From Aureobasidium sp. EXF-3400 (Eukaryota > Ascomycota > Dothideomycetes > Dothideales > Saccotheciaceae), in the NCBI GenBank assembly GCA_024195585.1, contig SWBL01000218.1:23485-87484 (forward strand): a stretch of DNA of 64,000 nucleotides, written 5' to 3'. Position numbers and translations under genes: made by a program. The notes under the pieces are model-generated. The model was not told the DNA's origin and ran no database searches. It saw nothing but the letters and a program-made list of their open reading frames with translations. Shown piece by piece: positions 1 to 12,456 of this stretch (positions within the stretch are counted from its first letter, which is position 1; every line of letters begins with the position of its first letter).

Positions 1-1
1 A

Positions 2-1996
2 CAGGAGCTTATTGGTAGGCATCCTGATCAAGTCAGCAATGGTATCTCCCTCGTTCAAGTGGTGGACTACCATGCAGTTGGACTGCGGCAGCGCGCCATG
101 GTGGACGTGGCTCAAGATGCTGCGAGCCTCGATACTATATATCGAGAGGCACTGCTTGTCGCGCTCGGGAAGTGGAGAGGTCTCGGTTCCACTGATGTTC
201 TTTCTCGTGAGGCTGCCGCGGAGTCTATCGGTTTGCTATGTGCTCCTCAACTGCCTCAGTATGTCTGTATCACGCTTGAGAACTTACAGCAATGTCTCTT
301 TGCGTTCCCAAACTCCGATGTCGAACAATGCCATGGGTCTTTGCTTGCTCTGTCGAAGATTCTCGACACCAAGATGCTTCAATCGACCAAAGGCGACAAC
401 TCGGATTCGAGCAGCAAAAACATGACATATTTGCTGTCCCTCTGGAAGCTATTTGACGAGGAAGGGCATCTCTATAAGAACCAGACTTCACGGGCCACGC
501 GTGCAGAATTGCCATCCGCTGTAGCAAGGCTCTTAGCATCCATATCGGAGCTTTCTCTACTATCTGAGACAAATCATATGGATCTAACATCACAGACACC
601 CAAGTTGAGGCCGATCATATCTGCTTTGATCTCCTCTTCAGACACTTCCGTCTCGCAAGTTTTACCGCGTCTGGTAATGGCACTCTCACGACTGAGTCAA
701 TCAGGCTTCTTGACCACGCCGATCCTGAATCTCTCCGACTGTCTACCTAGGATCGCGCACGATGCCTCAGGTATGGTCTTACAAGGGCCCGGGCGGGTCA
801 TTGCTCTTGGCTCGGCGTTTCCATGGCTGCAAAATATCTACCACTGCAATCGAATCATAGCTTGCGATCTTCTATCAAACATGATTCAAACAGCTCCTCT
901 GACTGAATGGCGCATCGTTGGTTTACAAGCCGTGGACCTCATGATCCAAGCAGATACTATTGACGCTGACATCTTGCCTGGAGTTCTCTCTGCTCTCGAT
1001 GCTGGTCTTAACGACTACACCATTACTGAAAGGGGAGACGTTGGTTCGCTGGTGCGAACACAGGCTATACAATGCGTTCAAAGCATGTGGAAGTCAACCC
1101 AGACACAAATAGATGCAGGATCACGTCGTCTTCTAGAGGGGAATATCATTCGCTTATCTCTTGAGAAGATGGACAGGGTCCGACTCCAAGCTGCAAGATG
1201 TCTGGAACAAGACCTCAACGCGATAAGGTCAGTTGCTCGCTCTCATTTGTTCCACTCTGCGACCAGCTAACGTAGACATAGTGTTTCCGATGTGGATGTG
1301 ACGAGTTACCGGTATTTTCTGAGCTTGTTCGCGCCTCTGAATGATAGCCCGCCTAGCTGGAAACGTGACGCAATCCTAAAGGGAAGTATATCCTGCGCTG
1401 GAGTGGGTGCAGAGGGGTTACTACGGGCCTCTCGTATGGCTTTGGTCGACACGTTATCAAGAGGAAGTGACAGCATGAGATCTGATTGTTTGTCTGCTCT
1501 GACAAATTGCTTGAGAGAGCTCATAGCGAAAGAGGCCGAGACTCAACCCCTTTTAGAGCTTATAGCGTACCTACTAGATGCGCTCCCCTCTATTGTTCCT
1601 CTCGACGGCTCCTTCAAGTAAGTCCAGTCACATACCTGCAATCGTACCTTCTGACCTATAATTAGTTGGCGAGTCTTGCTATCCTTGGTCCAGAAAGCGC
1701 ATTTCAAATCCAACAACATTCCGAGGATACTGGCCGCTATCGAGGTTTACCAGGCCCTGGCTGAGAAACCGACTGCCCGTGCCGACACTCTGAAGAAGCT
1801 TGTCAGCATGCTGAGAACGAACCCATATCCAACGGTGAGCAAATAACTGCCAGACTTAGATGCCGAATGTTGACGATGACAGATTCGGACTGCAGTGGCT
1901 GAATGTTTGTTTCTTGCAACAGGCGATCAAGCCCTGAAGATCATTGACTGGAACAAGCCATCGCAGGCCTACAATGTGCCGATCGATGTGCGGTGA
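2..1996 (+). CDS. Tubulin-folding cofactor D, C-terminal part (5' truncated)
   Basis: Homologue of tubulin-specific chaperone D (fission yeast Alp1, budding yeast Cin1), a HEAT-repeat protein that holds beta-tubulin during assembly of the alpha/beta dimer in the cytosol. The frame is already open at base 2, so the start lies outside the window. Exons are 2-1227, 1282-1617, 1666-1834 and 1883-1996; introns are 54, 48 and 48 nt, with GTCAGT, GTAAGT and GTGAGC donors. The 614 visible residues are helical-repeat-like and contain the family landmark NDYTITERGDVGSLVR, with the C-terminal NPYPTIRTAVAECLFL repeat split by the last intron. Cofactor D is usually 1,100-1,200 residues, so about half is missing. 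The identification rests on recognised motifs and is fairly secure. Confidence 0.85.
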
Positions 1997-2200
1997 TTGT
2001 TCCGCATCACGGAATGTGACCGCTTTCGTACAGCTGCTTCTTCCTCCCGCACTACCCTAACGGCAGTCTCACGAAGCGGGGTCCCCACGGAGCTCTACCA
2101 CCTTGCGGGGTATGCTCTGTTCATTGTTGTATTAAGAACTCATGGCTGCCAGCGACATCCCATGATCTCGTCGCTGTTATTGGTCGTATGAATCTTTAAG

Positions 2201-3988
2201 ATGCTTTCTCTCTTGATCTCGTTCGCTCAGACCCAGGCAGATGAACATCCTATTCGATTCATTCTCATTATATCTCTGTTGTTACCACTGTCATACTTTG
2301 TGACCAACGAGTTCATACGAAAGAATGCAAGGATCCCAGGATTCAATGGACCGCCAGGAAAACTGGTGTTTGGAAACATACCCGACATAAAATACAACGC
2401 TGCTGAAAAGGTCATGATCTCAAAAGAACTATACATCGTGTGCTCCCGCTGACTCTCACAAAGTATCGAGAGTGGTCAAAGACGTATGGCGATGTGTATC
2501 AAATTCAACTAGGAAACATCCCAATCATTGTTTGCAACTCTGCCGAAGCCTGCCGAGTTTTGTTTGGGCATTTCTCACAGGCCCTCAGCTCGAGACCAGT
2601 CTTCTATACCTTTCATAAAGTATGTATCTGTCAATTGAGATGTGTTGTCCTTTCAGGTTGACTGACCCAAGTCTAGGTTTTATCCAACACGGCAGGAACA
2701 ACCATCGGCACATCACCATTCAGCGACAGTCTCAAACGTCGTCGTAAAGGTGCTGCATCTGCGCTGAACAAACCTTCAGTGGCCAGCTATGTTGGTCATC
2801 TAGATGTAGAGACTCTGGCGTTCGTCAAGGAAGGCCTGGAATATGGAGCCGCTGGTACACAATCTGTGGACCCAATGCCCATGATCCAGCGTTTGAGTCT
2901 TAGCTTGGCTTTGACACTGAACTGGGGCACTCGTTTGGGCAGCCGAAACGATCCTCTATTTCACGAGATCACAGAGGTTGAGGAAGAAATTTCAAAGGTA
3001 AGCTGCCTTTGTCATACACCTTACATGTCGTATGCTAACCCAACATAGTTTAGGAGCACAAGTGGCAACATGCAAGACTATGTGCCATTCCTTCGTCTGA
3101 ATCCATTCAATGCCGGCTCCACGCGAGCCAGAGAGATGAGACAACGCCGAGACGTGTACTTGACCAAGTTGAACAAAGACTTGGATGACCGAATGGCGAA
3201 GGGGACACATAAACCCTGTATTCAGGCCAATGTCATCCAGGACAAGGAAGCAAAACTCAACAAAGAAGAGCTCACAAGCATCAGCTTGACCATGCTGAGT
3301 GGAGGGCTGGATACTGTGACGACACTGGTGGCCTGGAGTATTGCGCTTCTTGGACAAAGACCGGACATTCAAGAGAAGGCCATACGTGAGATCCGCAAGA
3401 TGTTTAGCGAAGACGAGATACTCTGCGCACCAGAAGATGAAATGAAGTGCGAATATGTGATGGCTCTCGTCAAGGAGTGTCTGAGGTATGAGAAAGCAGA
3501 ATTGATGCTTGACGGCGTATGACTTACAGGCATACAGATATTACACGGTTTTACGATTGGCTCTTCCTCGAACGACGGTCAAAGACATCACATACGAAGG
3601 CAAGCTAATTCCAGCTGGGACGACTATATATCTGAATGCGTGGGCGTGCAACATGGATCCAGCCGTGTGGAAGGACCCCGAAGTGTTCAGACCAGAGAGA
3701 TGGCTCGAGCAGCCAGACGCACCTCTGTTCACGTACGGAGTTGGATATCGAATGTGCGCGGGAAGCTTGCTGGCAAACAGAGAGCTGTACCTTGTGTTCA
3801 TGAGGATGCTGAGCTGCTTCGAAATCGAGAAGGGAACAGAGGTGGAAACACACCCGGTCAAGGGAAGTTCGGATCCAACAAGTTTGGTTTCGTTGCCACA
3901 TCGCTACGAGGTCAAGTTTAGGCCACGTAATGAAGTCAAGCTGAGAGAGCAGATAACAGCAAAAGAGAAGGTTTTGGGCGAGTGCTGA
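2201..3988 (+). CDS. Cytochrome P450, CYP504 family (phenylacetate hydroxylase type)
   Basis: Microsomal haem monooxygenase of 524 residues. Exons are 2201-2410, 2464-2619, 2677-2997, 3049-3485 and 3538-3988, with introns of 51-57 nt. The N-terminal membrane anchor is around residues 22-38. The I-helix has GGLDTVTT, the K-helix ExxR is ECLR immediately before intron 4, the PERF-type motif is FRPERW, and the haem loop is FTYGVGYRMCAGS with the ligand Cys. The following SLLANRELYLVFMRML is typical of CYP504, the fungal enzymes that ortho-hydroxylate phenylacetate (phacA) or hydroxy-phenylacetate (phacB) on the way to homogentisate. I cannot tell which substrate applies here. The first donor is the weak GTCATG, but splicing there restores the conserved EYGDV-like block. 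No other pathway gene is next to it. Confidence 0.85.
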
Positions 3989-4266
3989 TGGAAGGAGATG
4001 GTAGCAATAACTAATGTCAGATACATTCTGTGTCAAGTCGTGATTAGCCTGGAAGTGTGTTCAGGATAATCCACAATTTCCACATCAGCCTGTCTTTCAC
4101 CATGACATTTGGTGATAGAAGTGACGGAGTGAGAAGTGAATGTCAGCATCAACGAGTGCACGGACCACAGCGAAAGTGCAGCGTTATCGTGAGGGTGCAT
4201 GTCCAGAAAGGATGAAAGTGGGTGAAAGAGCAAGGACAGCAGAGACAAACATGACGAGACGCTGAA

Positions 4267-6735
4267 ATGGCTTTTGGTGGCCACGATTATCTGGGCAAAC
4301 GCGACGACGACCTCGGTCGACGGCCAGGCTCGCAACCGCAGCCATGGTCTTGGTCTACTGCGCTGCGCTTGCGCCGCCGCCGGCTGGCCATGGGCCTGCT
4401 CGGTGCCTTCCTGCTATGGCTCTTCGTACACAACATTCCCACGGATCTGGGTAGCGTCGATCAGCGCATGGGTCGTCCGCTGCGTCCGGGTCATCAAGTC
4501 AATGGCGTCGAGTTTGGCTATAGGCCGCCTGCTCGCCCTGCTCAACAAGCTGCCCATCCGAACACTCCCTCCAAAGAGCCGACTGGCCCTCCTCCCAAGC
4601 CGCAATCCATCGGAACCCAAGAGACTCACTACTATGCCGGCCCTGTCAAATTCTACAGATTGGCAAAAACCATCCAGGCCATCGCCCGTACCATGGGTCA
4701 CAGAAAAGACAATAGGAATGTCTTGTTTGCCGCTTCCAATCTCAAGAGCGCTGCAAACCTACTGCCCATGGCCTGCGAAATGGCCCGTGTAGACAAGAAC
4801 TTTGTACATTTCACCTTGCTGGGACGGGATGCCATGCCTCTGGAAGACGTGCTCGAGATAAATGGTGTTGATCGCGACTCTTGTGACCTATTCATCCACG
4901 ATGCCCGATGCGATTATTCCGAGTACAGTACAGATGCTCGAGCAGAGGCTTCTGTAGTCGGCGCTCTTGGTCATATCCACATGTACATGCACCCACAAGC
5001 TGTCATTGTCGATGACTCCTCTGTTGAAGACGCCTTCTTTATCAGGGCCCTACGCTCCAAACTTAGCATTCTAGCCACTCCACTTATCGAAGTTCCAAAG
5101 GGAAAGTACGAAGATTTCTTGTGGATGACCCGTCTCGACACCGGCGGCTTGACCTCGTGGCACAGGCCCAGCGTAAACATTCTCATCCACGCCCAGCCTC
5201 AATCATCAGGCTCGCTCCTGCGCCTTCTGCATTCCATCAAGACCGCCGATTACAGTGGACTTCCTTACCCTGATATCACCATTGACCTTCCTCCGGATGT
5301 TGAGCCGTTTGCACGCGACTACCTACGAGATTTCGAGTGGCCTCCTCACCAAGATCCTACCGGTCCACGTCAACGCAAAGTCAAAGTCCATCATCGCATC
5401 TCTACTGCAAAAACAACGACCGAGACCAACGCCCTCCGCTTCCTTGAATCTTTCTACCCTGTCGATCCTGACAATTCTCACGTCTTGTTACTCTCTACAC
5501 AGACAGAGCTGTCGCCTTTGTACTACCAGTATCTCATGTACCACGTCTTGCAACATCGATACTCGGCATATGGATCGGATGATGGTGACAATCTTTTCGG
5601 AGTGGTGCTCGCGACTCCTGATGCTTATCTCAATGGCACTGGTCCCTTCCATACGCTGACAATGTCTGATACCGAGAAAAAGGTCAAGAGCCTGGACGAC
5701 TTGACTGTACCGTTCTTGTGGCAAGCCCCCAATGCTGATGCCGCTCTCATTTTCGGCGATGTCTGGGCTGAAGTCCACGACTATCTCAAGAACCGTCTTC
5801 GTGCAGTCCACGATACATCTTCAGTGCATCAAGCGCCTACAAAGCGTGCTAAACTCGTCTCAGATACCCAGCCCGGATGGCTTGAGTACATGCTAGAGTT
5901 GATGAGGGCGAGAGGGTGGAGAAATCACTACCCTGCTCAACTTGGTGCAGGAGCCTGGGCCACTGTGCATCGGGACCTCTTTCAGAAGCCAGAAGAGTAC
6001 ATGAACAAACCTGTAAAACTTGAAGACGAGCCGAAGGAGACAGAGCAAATCAACAAACCCGACGACGAAGAACCGTTCCTCGGTGCGGAACCAGCCGCAG
6101 ATCAGATTCGTCGGCAGGAAGCATATCTTGCGCAGAAAGAACATGACACGCTACAGCATTCTCAGCCTTTGCATGCACTATTGCCCTACGAGACGGAGCT
6201 CACAGAAATCGGTCACTTGCCGGCACTGGAGTTTACTGGACAGAAAGTGGAACGAGACGATTTTGGTCGTCTGGCAACAGAGTATCGACCGCTGCTGAAA
6301 ACACAAGTCGGTGGCTGCAATGCTGCAGAAGCTTCCAACGATCGCAAATATGACCTAGGCAAGACAGGCGACTTGTTCTGTTTCATTGGCCAGCCCGACC
6401 TAGAGGAAGAAGAAGACATGGTTGAGAAGACTGCCAAGGCTATACTGGGAGACGAGATATCCGAGCCGGCTTCATACGTCGTAGCGGAATCAAAGGAGCA
6501 TGCAACTTCTCCTGAAACTGTGGCTGCAGCAAAAGAGGCACCCCTTGACTCAGCAGCGAAACAGAAATTGGCGCACATGAAAGTTGAGCCACCTGTCATC
6601 AACCAAGTCAATCAGGAAGAACCAGAAGAGAAGGGAAAGGTACCAGTCAACGAGCCCTCTCCTAAGCATGGAGGAGGTACATTGAAGCCAGTCGTTGAAG
6701 ATCTAGTGTCTCCAAAAGTGAAAGACAGTCAATGA
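4267..6735 (+). CDS. Type II membrane glycosyltransferase-like protein
   Basis: Single-exon protein of 822 residues. A basic N-terminus (RLRRRRL) precedes one hydrophobic segment at about residues 40-55 (MGLLGAFLLWLFV), the layout of a Golgi type II protein with a lumenal catalytic region. Residues 110-560 resemble the fungal/plant glycosyltransferase-2-like group: a nucleotide-sugar-type region (NVLFAASNLKSAANLLP), a block beginning NILIHAQPQSSGSLLRLL, and the SPLYYQYLMYH segment. In related enzymes I recall an acidic LEDD-like motif before that segment; here it reads LLLSTQTE. The C-terminal 250 residues are acidic, low in complexity and probably disordered. Family assignment is by eye and the acceptor and donor are unknown. 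The 3' end converges on MCM6, 256 nt away. Confidence 0.5.
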   Translation: MAFGGHDYLGKRDDDLGRRPGSQPQPWSWSTALRLRRRRLAMGLLGAFLLWLFVHNIPTDLGSVDQRMGRPLRPGHQVNGVEFGYRPPARPAQQAAHPNTPSKEPTGPPPKPQSIGTQETHYYAGPVKFYRLAKTIQAIARTMGHRKDNRNVLFAASNLKSAANLLPMACEMARVDKNFVHFTLLGRDAMPLEDVLEINGVDRDSCDLFIHDARCDYSEYSTDARAEASVVGALGHIHMYMHPQAVIVDDSSVEDAFFIRALRSKLSILATPLIEVPKGKYEDFLWMTRLDTGGLTSWHRPSVNILIHAQPQSSGSLLRLLHSIKTADYSGLPYPDITIDLPPDVEPFARDYLRDFEWPPHQDPTGPRQRKVKVHHRISTAKTTTETNALRFLESFYPVDPDNSHVLLLSTQTELSPLYYQYLMYHVLQHRYSAYGSDDGDNLFGVVLATPDAYLNGTGPFHTLTMSDTEKKVKSLDDLTVPFLWQAPNADAALIFGDVWAEVHDYLKNRLRAVHDTSSVHQAPTKRAKLVSDTQPGWLEYMLELMRARGWRNHYPAQLGAGAWATVHRDLFQKPEEYMNKPVKLEDEPKETEQINKPDDEEPFLGAEPAADQIRRQEAYLAQKEHDTLQHSQPLHALLPYETELTEIGHLPALEFTGQKVERDDFGRLATEYRPLLKTQVGGCNAAEASNDRKYDLGKTGDLFCFIGQPDLEEEEDMVEKTAKAILGDEISEPASYVVAESKEHATSPETVAAAKEAPLDSAAKQKLAHMKVEPPVINQVNQEEPEEKGKVPVNEPSPKHGGGTLKPVVEDLVSPKVKDSQ

Positions 6736-6991
6736 TGGAATGATTGAAACATCAACGACAATCACTGTGTACGAAATATATGTATGCTATAATGAAATGA
6801 AATCCACATCTAAGTTGCATTAAAAGCATGAAAAAGAAGTGGCTGAATATTTGCCTGGTATATCCTTATCGACCAAACACGCAACGCCTGCCATCCCATA
6901 CCGAAACCAGCTCCACTGGTGTTGTTCATCATGTACCGTTGAACGCCGTCGAGATACGATACATAGCTCATGATACATCCAGCTAGTCAAA

Positions 6992-9898
6992 TCACATATC
7001 GTGAATACCCATCTCTTCAATGTCGCAGTTTGGATGCACAATATAGAGAAGCCTCTCATTCTGCGTTGGACTTGTGCCAGATTCGTCTTCGCGAACTTCG
7101 CCACGGATACGCAAAAGTATGTTGTCCTGTCGCAAAGTTAGTAACGCTTGTTTGAGATTGAACCAGAGTTAGCTTCAACTTACCTTCACCATTCTCTTCA
7201 AGACCTTCCTTGTCTTGTCCGCCATAGCTTGAATCCCCTCGGCACTCTCTATATCTTGCTCTCTTGTCTCAGTGTACCAGAGCACAAGTTCTTCTTCTTC
7301 AACACCGTCTTCGTCTTGTTCATGGTCTGTGTAGACTCTGCTGACTAGACTGTTGACCATCTCACGATATTCCTCGGCTGTAATAGTTGTTTTCTGTCTT
7401 GGAACAGGTGCGTCGTCACCCATGATGGCATCTTGCTCTTCGTCCTGCTCGGCAGCTGCAATGATATCCTCCTGAAGTTGATCAATATTTTCGTCGTCGA
7501 TATCGATATCATCTTTTTCGACACTGATAATACTCTGTCTCAGAAGCTGGAAAGCCTCATTGACAAATTCAGGGGTAACCTCATCGACACAGTTTGCCTT
7601 TGCAATGGCTTCGCTCAAGCGAATCATACTTTCAAGCTGTCTTACAGTGATTCTGTAGGAGTTTTTGCCAACGCCACCCTGTGAATCGTCGGCACGCAGC
7701 TCCTTGTATCTCTCAACCAAAGTGGCCTTGGCTTCGTCGGTAAACACTGGTTGGAAGAGTCGTGCAAAACGAATGTATCGTTGAAGAGTCTCAGTACTGA
7801 ACTCAGGCTCAACGGCACTGTCGCGCAGGCGGTGGACATCGACTATGTGTTGTGCCAATTTCTTGTCAACGGCTTCGTTACATTCATCGAGAACGACAAA
7901 GAAGAGATCGAAACGAGACATGATGGGGGCACTCATGTTGATATTGGCTCGGAGCGTGGTCTTGCGATTGTAACGGCCACCCACAGGGTTAGCGGCTGCA
8001 AGGATGGAAGTACGGGCGTTCAAGGTGGCCTGAATGCCTGCCTTGGCAATCGAAATGGTCTGCTGTTCCATGGCTTCGTGGATAGCAACTTGGTCAGCAA
8101 TGTCCATCTTGTCGAACTCATCGATAGCACAAATGCCGTTGTCGGCAAGCATTAGAGCACCAGCTTCGATGGTGAATTCTCCAGTTTCCTCGTCCTTGAC
8201 AACAGCGGCCGTGAGACCAGCGGCCGAAGAAGCTTTGCCAGAGGTGTAGACGGCACGAGGAATAAACGAGCAAATGTACTTGAGGAACTGCGACTTGCTG
8301 GTACTGGGGTCGCCGACAATGCAAATGTTAATGTCTCCGCGAAGAGCCATTCCCTCGGGGGTGGACTTGCTCACACCACCCATGAGTTGCAAGAGCAGTC
8401 CCTTCTTGACGACAGTATGACCATAGATCATAGGGGCAATGGAGTCAACCAGGCGCATGAAGATGTTTGGACTATGGACCATGGTCTTCAGCTCGTTGAT
8501 CTCATTTGGACTGAGCGAGGCCAAGTATTCGGACTGAGCGTCCTCACCGATCTTGTCCATGTCGGCATTCTTTGCCTGGTTGAGCGAGCTCATGATGTTT
8601 GTAGCTTGCCCTCTGAGCTGTTGGGTAGAGGCTTGGCCAGCCGTAGAAGCGTCAGGAGTGACCATGTTGGCCAGGAAAGCCATGCGGTAGGTAAGTTCGC
8701 GTACACCCAGAGCTTTGAGACCACCTACACCACTGCCACCAGCCTCAGCACCTCTGGGAGCAGAGCTGGTGTCACGTGTGGCTTGCGGACGCTGACCGGG
8801 GACTCTAAACTGACTGACATCAGGCACAACGATAAGAGTGCCAGTGAAGATACACTTTTCACCAGCCTTTGCTCGGTCGACCATTTCGCCGCGTAGAATG
8901 ACGTCCATGGTCCTGGGCATGCTGCCAGTAGGAATCTCAGAGCTGTTCTCTTGGATGCGGACTTTTTGCCAATCGACGAAGGTGCTTTGGCGGATGTCCA
9001 AACGCCATGCTTGACGGTTACCGCAAGTCAAGTTGGGACATTGCGTGGGCTCCGAGTAGCGGAAGATTTGCTCGACATTTGGGACAAGGGTGTTGCAGAC
9101 TTCGCAAACAAAGGTTGCTAGCGAAAGTTCGGGACGAACTTCAGATGTGCGAGTCACAGTACCAGAGATGGACAGAAGGGAGCCAATCTGGCTGGTTCGT
9201 AGCTGGCGGACGCGTGAGACCAGAGGCAGGTTGTAGAAAGCAAGGGTGAAGACCTTGTCGGTCTGTTGGTTGGCCGTCTTGTGGAGGGTGGAATCATCGT
9301 GGCCATCGATGGAGGCATCTGAAGTGTTTGGTGCCGAAGAGCCCGGCTGGCGATGTTGACGGAAATAGCGAGGAGCGTGGGTAGCAATGGCGTTGTGCAG
9401 GGCGCGAATCATGTAAGGGTGGTAGCGATAGAAGTCTTGCTGGATGGCTTGGGCAAGAACGGGCTTGGCTGCGTCCAGATGCCTGTAGTCGACGTATAGG
9501 GTGGACAGTGAATAGCGGGCCAGACCTTTGATCTGCTCGACGTAGTATCTGTCGGTGGTGGCAGCACTGGAGGCCGGGGCCAAGGCAGACGAGATGGGCT
9601 CTTCGGTAAAGGTGTTGAGGAAGTGTTCGAACTCCTGAGCCAGTCTCTCGGCGGTCGTGTCCATGACCTGCTCGACTTCGGGTCGCGGACCAGCTGTAGA
9701 GGGACCCCTGCGGCTGCCTCGTACACCAACGACTTCATCGTCTCCATAGGCAAAGGCATCGCTACCCAGGCCGGGGGTGCTCACAGACGGCGGGCCTCGT
9801 GGACGGGAGGCGGGTCTTCCAGTGGATTGTGCTGTCGGAGTGCGAGATTCAAGTTGATCGTTATCCGAGCGGATAACGGCGTCGAGAAGAGACGACAT
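6992..9898 (-). CDS. MCM6: DNA replication licensing factor MCM6
   Basis: Subunit of the MCM2-7 replicative helicase. There are two exons, 9898-7184 and 7126-6992, giving 949 residues. The 57-nt intron (GTAAGT...ACAG) removes an early stop and adds a final 44 residues ending in HPNCDIEEMGIHDM, which matches the winged-helix end of MCM6. The N-terminus is disordered. A zinc-binding region follows (CEVCNTLV...CPNLTCGN), then TLIVVPDVSQFRVPGQ and GLKALGVRELTYRM, which mark MCM6 rather than other MCMs. The AAA+ core has Walker A GDPSTSKSQ, Walker B CAIDEFDKM and arginine finger MSRFD. The start ATG is the first in frame. It is divergent from the isoprenoid gene IDI1, whose ATG lies 284 nt away. 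Confidence 0.95.
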
Positions 9899-9973
9899 GG
9901 TGTTGGTATGGGGGAGACGTGCTCAATTGAGTGTTGTGAAAATGGCAGTGTTGTTTTCGGCCAAGCCAGAGCA

Positions 9974-9978
9974 ACGCG
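9974..9978. promoter_or_regulatory. Possible MBF/MCB-like core (ACGCG) upstream of MCM6
   Basis: ACGCG lies 76 nt upstream of the MCM6 start, in the divergent promoter. MBF-type factors bind ACGCG-core sites in S-phase genes in yeasts. Five bases is weak evidence by itself. Confidence 0.2.
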
Positions 9979-10182
9979 GAGACGACGAGACGAGGCGCGA
10001 CTCAATCAAGTGGCCTGATCGGGCTAGACTGACAGCGGGGCGGCTGGAGCGAGATTGAAGGTTGGAGATTGGCATTTGTCTTTCAGGGTCACCCAATTGT
10101 GAACTCGACGCCCGCTTTGTTTTTCTCCTGCTCTCTGTCCACGTCCTGCTGTTCTGTCCCTCTCAATTTACTTGTCGCCATC

Positions 10183-11100
<918 letters not shown>

Positions 11101-11421
11101 TCTTCTTTATACCATCTATGAGCTGCATAGATTTCCCTTAACCCTTTTTAATACATGTGCGACGGCCCAAGGCATTGGGATGGCATTGGAAAAGTCATAG
11201 CGTTTGAAAGAGATACCCTATCATTATCACATACATGCAGAACTCCCCTTCTTACCAGATACGTACCAAATTCGAAGATGCCCAAACCTGATCTGGGAAG
11301 GAACGAAGGACAGACTCGACAGGCAACAGCGCTCGACCTGCCAGCCATCGTCATAAACCTCCCACCACATCTCACAATCTGACCCGATCCGCGCATCGCA
11401 TTCGTGCATTGTCATGGCAAT
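11101..11421. other. Intergenic: IDI1 3' end to hypothetical gene
   Basis: 321 nt between two + strand genes. No convincing coding sequence; short frames on both strands lack family features. It probably holds the IDI1 3' UTR and the promoter of the next gene. Confidence 0.5.
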
Positions 11422-12456
11422 ATGTTCTTGTCACCGCTCAAAAAGAAGAATCTAAGAACGTACTCGAAGAAAGCGCAACGAATCCATCACTCAACTCTTC
11501 CTTCACCAACTTCGGACGATCGACAATTCCGCAGAAGACGCGTTACATTGACATCTCCCATCCACTCCAATCCTCCTGCCAGCCTAGGCTCAATCTCTCT
11601 GTCATCATCCGCCCATGGTGATGACGATGACATCGACGCACAACAATCCGAGACAGAACTTTCACAGTCAACCGTCCAAAGACGCTTCAATCTACCAGCA
11701 GAGCCTTCGTTGAATCTTGAGCTCACATTGCCCGTGTCTCCAGAGCGGATTGCAAGTCCCGTCAGCTCTTCTGAGCACGACTCCATCTCGGACGATGACC
11801 TGACACTCACCAGTCGTGGTGGCCGAAAGCGCACGTCAAGAAACCTCAAGTCACAGCCTCTTAGCAAGCTGAGAAAAACTTTGAGTACACGACCCAAGAA
11901 GTTACCACTAGCTACGAAACGACCAACAATCATCTTCTCGCCGGAAACACTTCAAGAAATTGAGAAAGGTGCTGACGGCTTCGATGAAATGCATCTTATT
12001 CTGGCAGTGTCAAAGCCAAGAAACATAAAGCGCAAGCCAAAATCCGCCACTACAGCCTTGGATCTCCTCAAAGGTCCACATCCACCTGTGGACTTCGACG
12101 ATCCGGACTGGTCAAAAGTGCCTTATCAAGATTCTCTTGTCCAGGAGCAGAAAACTGTTCTTGACACCGTAGAGGCGACCAAAGATGAGTCTCAAGTCAT
12201 GTCAGGGAATACTCAACCGAAAATCCAAGAGTTTAGAAGCCTGTTGGTGTCACCCACTAGACCGTCCAAAAAGGAGGTGCTTCTTTATGCTCAGCTTTCA
12301 TCTGTGTCGGCGCCAATCATGCGACGGTCATCTTATGACGAAGAAAGTGAAGACAGCTACGCAAATGGCTTCATGGATGAAGCAGACGAAGAAGTCTCGG
12401 AGCACAGAACGAGTGATGCAGAGCAGGAAGAACCGAGGGCAAGCACAGTCCGCTAG
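11422..12456 (+). CDS. Hypothetical basic/acidic protein, 3' end uncertain
   Basis: I do not recognise this protein. As an uninterrupted frame it is 344 residues from the ATG at 11422. It begins MFLSPLKKKNLRTYSKKAQR, has Ser/Thr-rich low-complexity stretches, two Lys/Arg-rich patches (GGRKRTSRNLK and KPRNIKRKPK) that look like nuclear localisation signals, and an acidic end. One compact block (RPTIIFSPETLQEI, then DFDDPDWSKVPYQD) looks more conserved. The TAG at 12454 is followed by 53 more in-frame codons to a TGA at 12616. A 57-nt intron (12413-12469, GTGATG...ACACAG) would remove the TAG and join the two parts in frame, giving a CDS ending at 12618. Probably a disordered nuclear protein; function unknown. 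Confidence 0.5.
   Translation: MFLSPLKKKNLRTYSKKAQRIHHSTLPSPTSDDRQFRRRRVTLTSPIHSNPPASLGSISLSSSAHGDDDDIDAQQSETELSQSTVQRRFNLPAEPSLNLELTLPVSPERIASPVSSSEHDSISDDDLTLTSRGGRKRTSRNLKSQPLSKLRKTLSTRPKKLPLATKRPTIIFSPETLQEIEKGADGFDEMHLILAVSKPRNIKRKPKSATTALDLLKGPHPPVDFDDPDWSKVPYQDSLVQEQKTVLDTVEATKDESQVMSGNTQPKIQEFRSLLVSPTRPSKKEVLLYAQLSSVSAPIMRRSSYDEESEDSYANGFMDEADEEVSEHRTSDAEQEEPRASTVR

Noticed and set aside
5893..6611. Minus-strand frames inside the glycosyltransferase-like gene
   Set aside because: Antisense shadows of a continuous, better supported plus-strand frame.
7433..8896. Plus-strand frames inside MCM6
   Set aside because: They overlap highly conserved MCM core sequence and have no family features.
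10069..10182. Upstream in-frame start of IDI1 at 10069
   Set aside because: The extra 38 residues are Ser/Cys/Leu-rich and read like a 5' UTR; the Kozak-type context and conserved length favour 10183.
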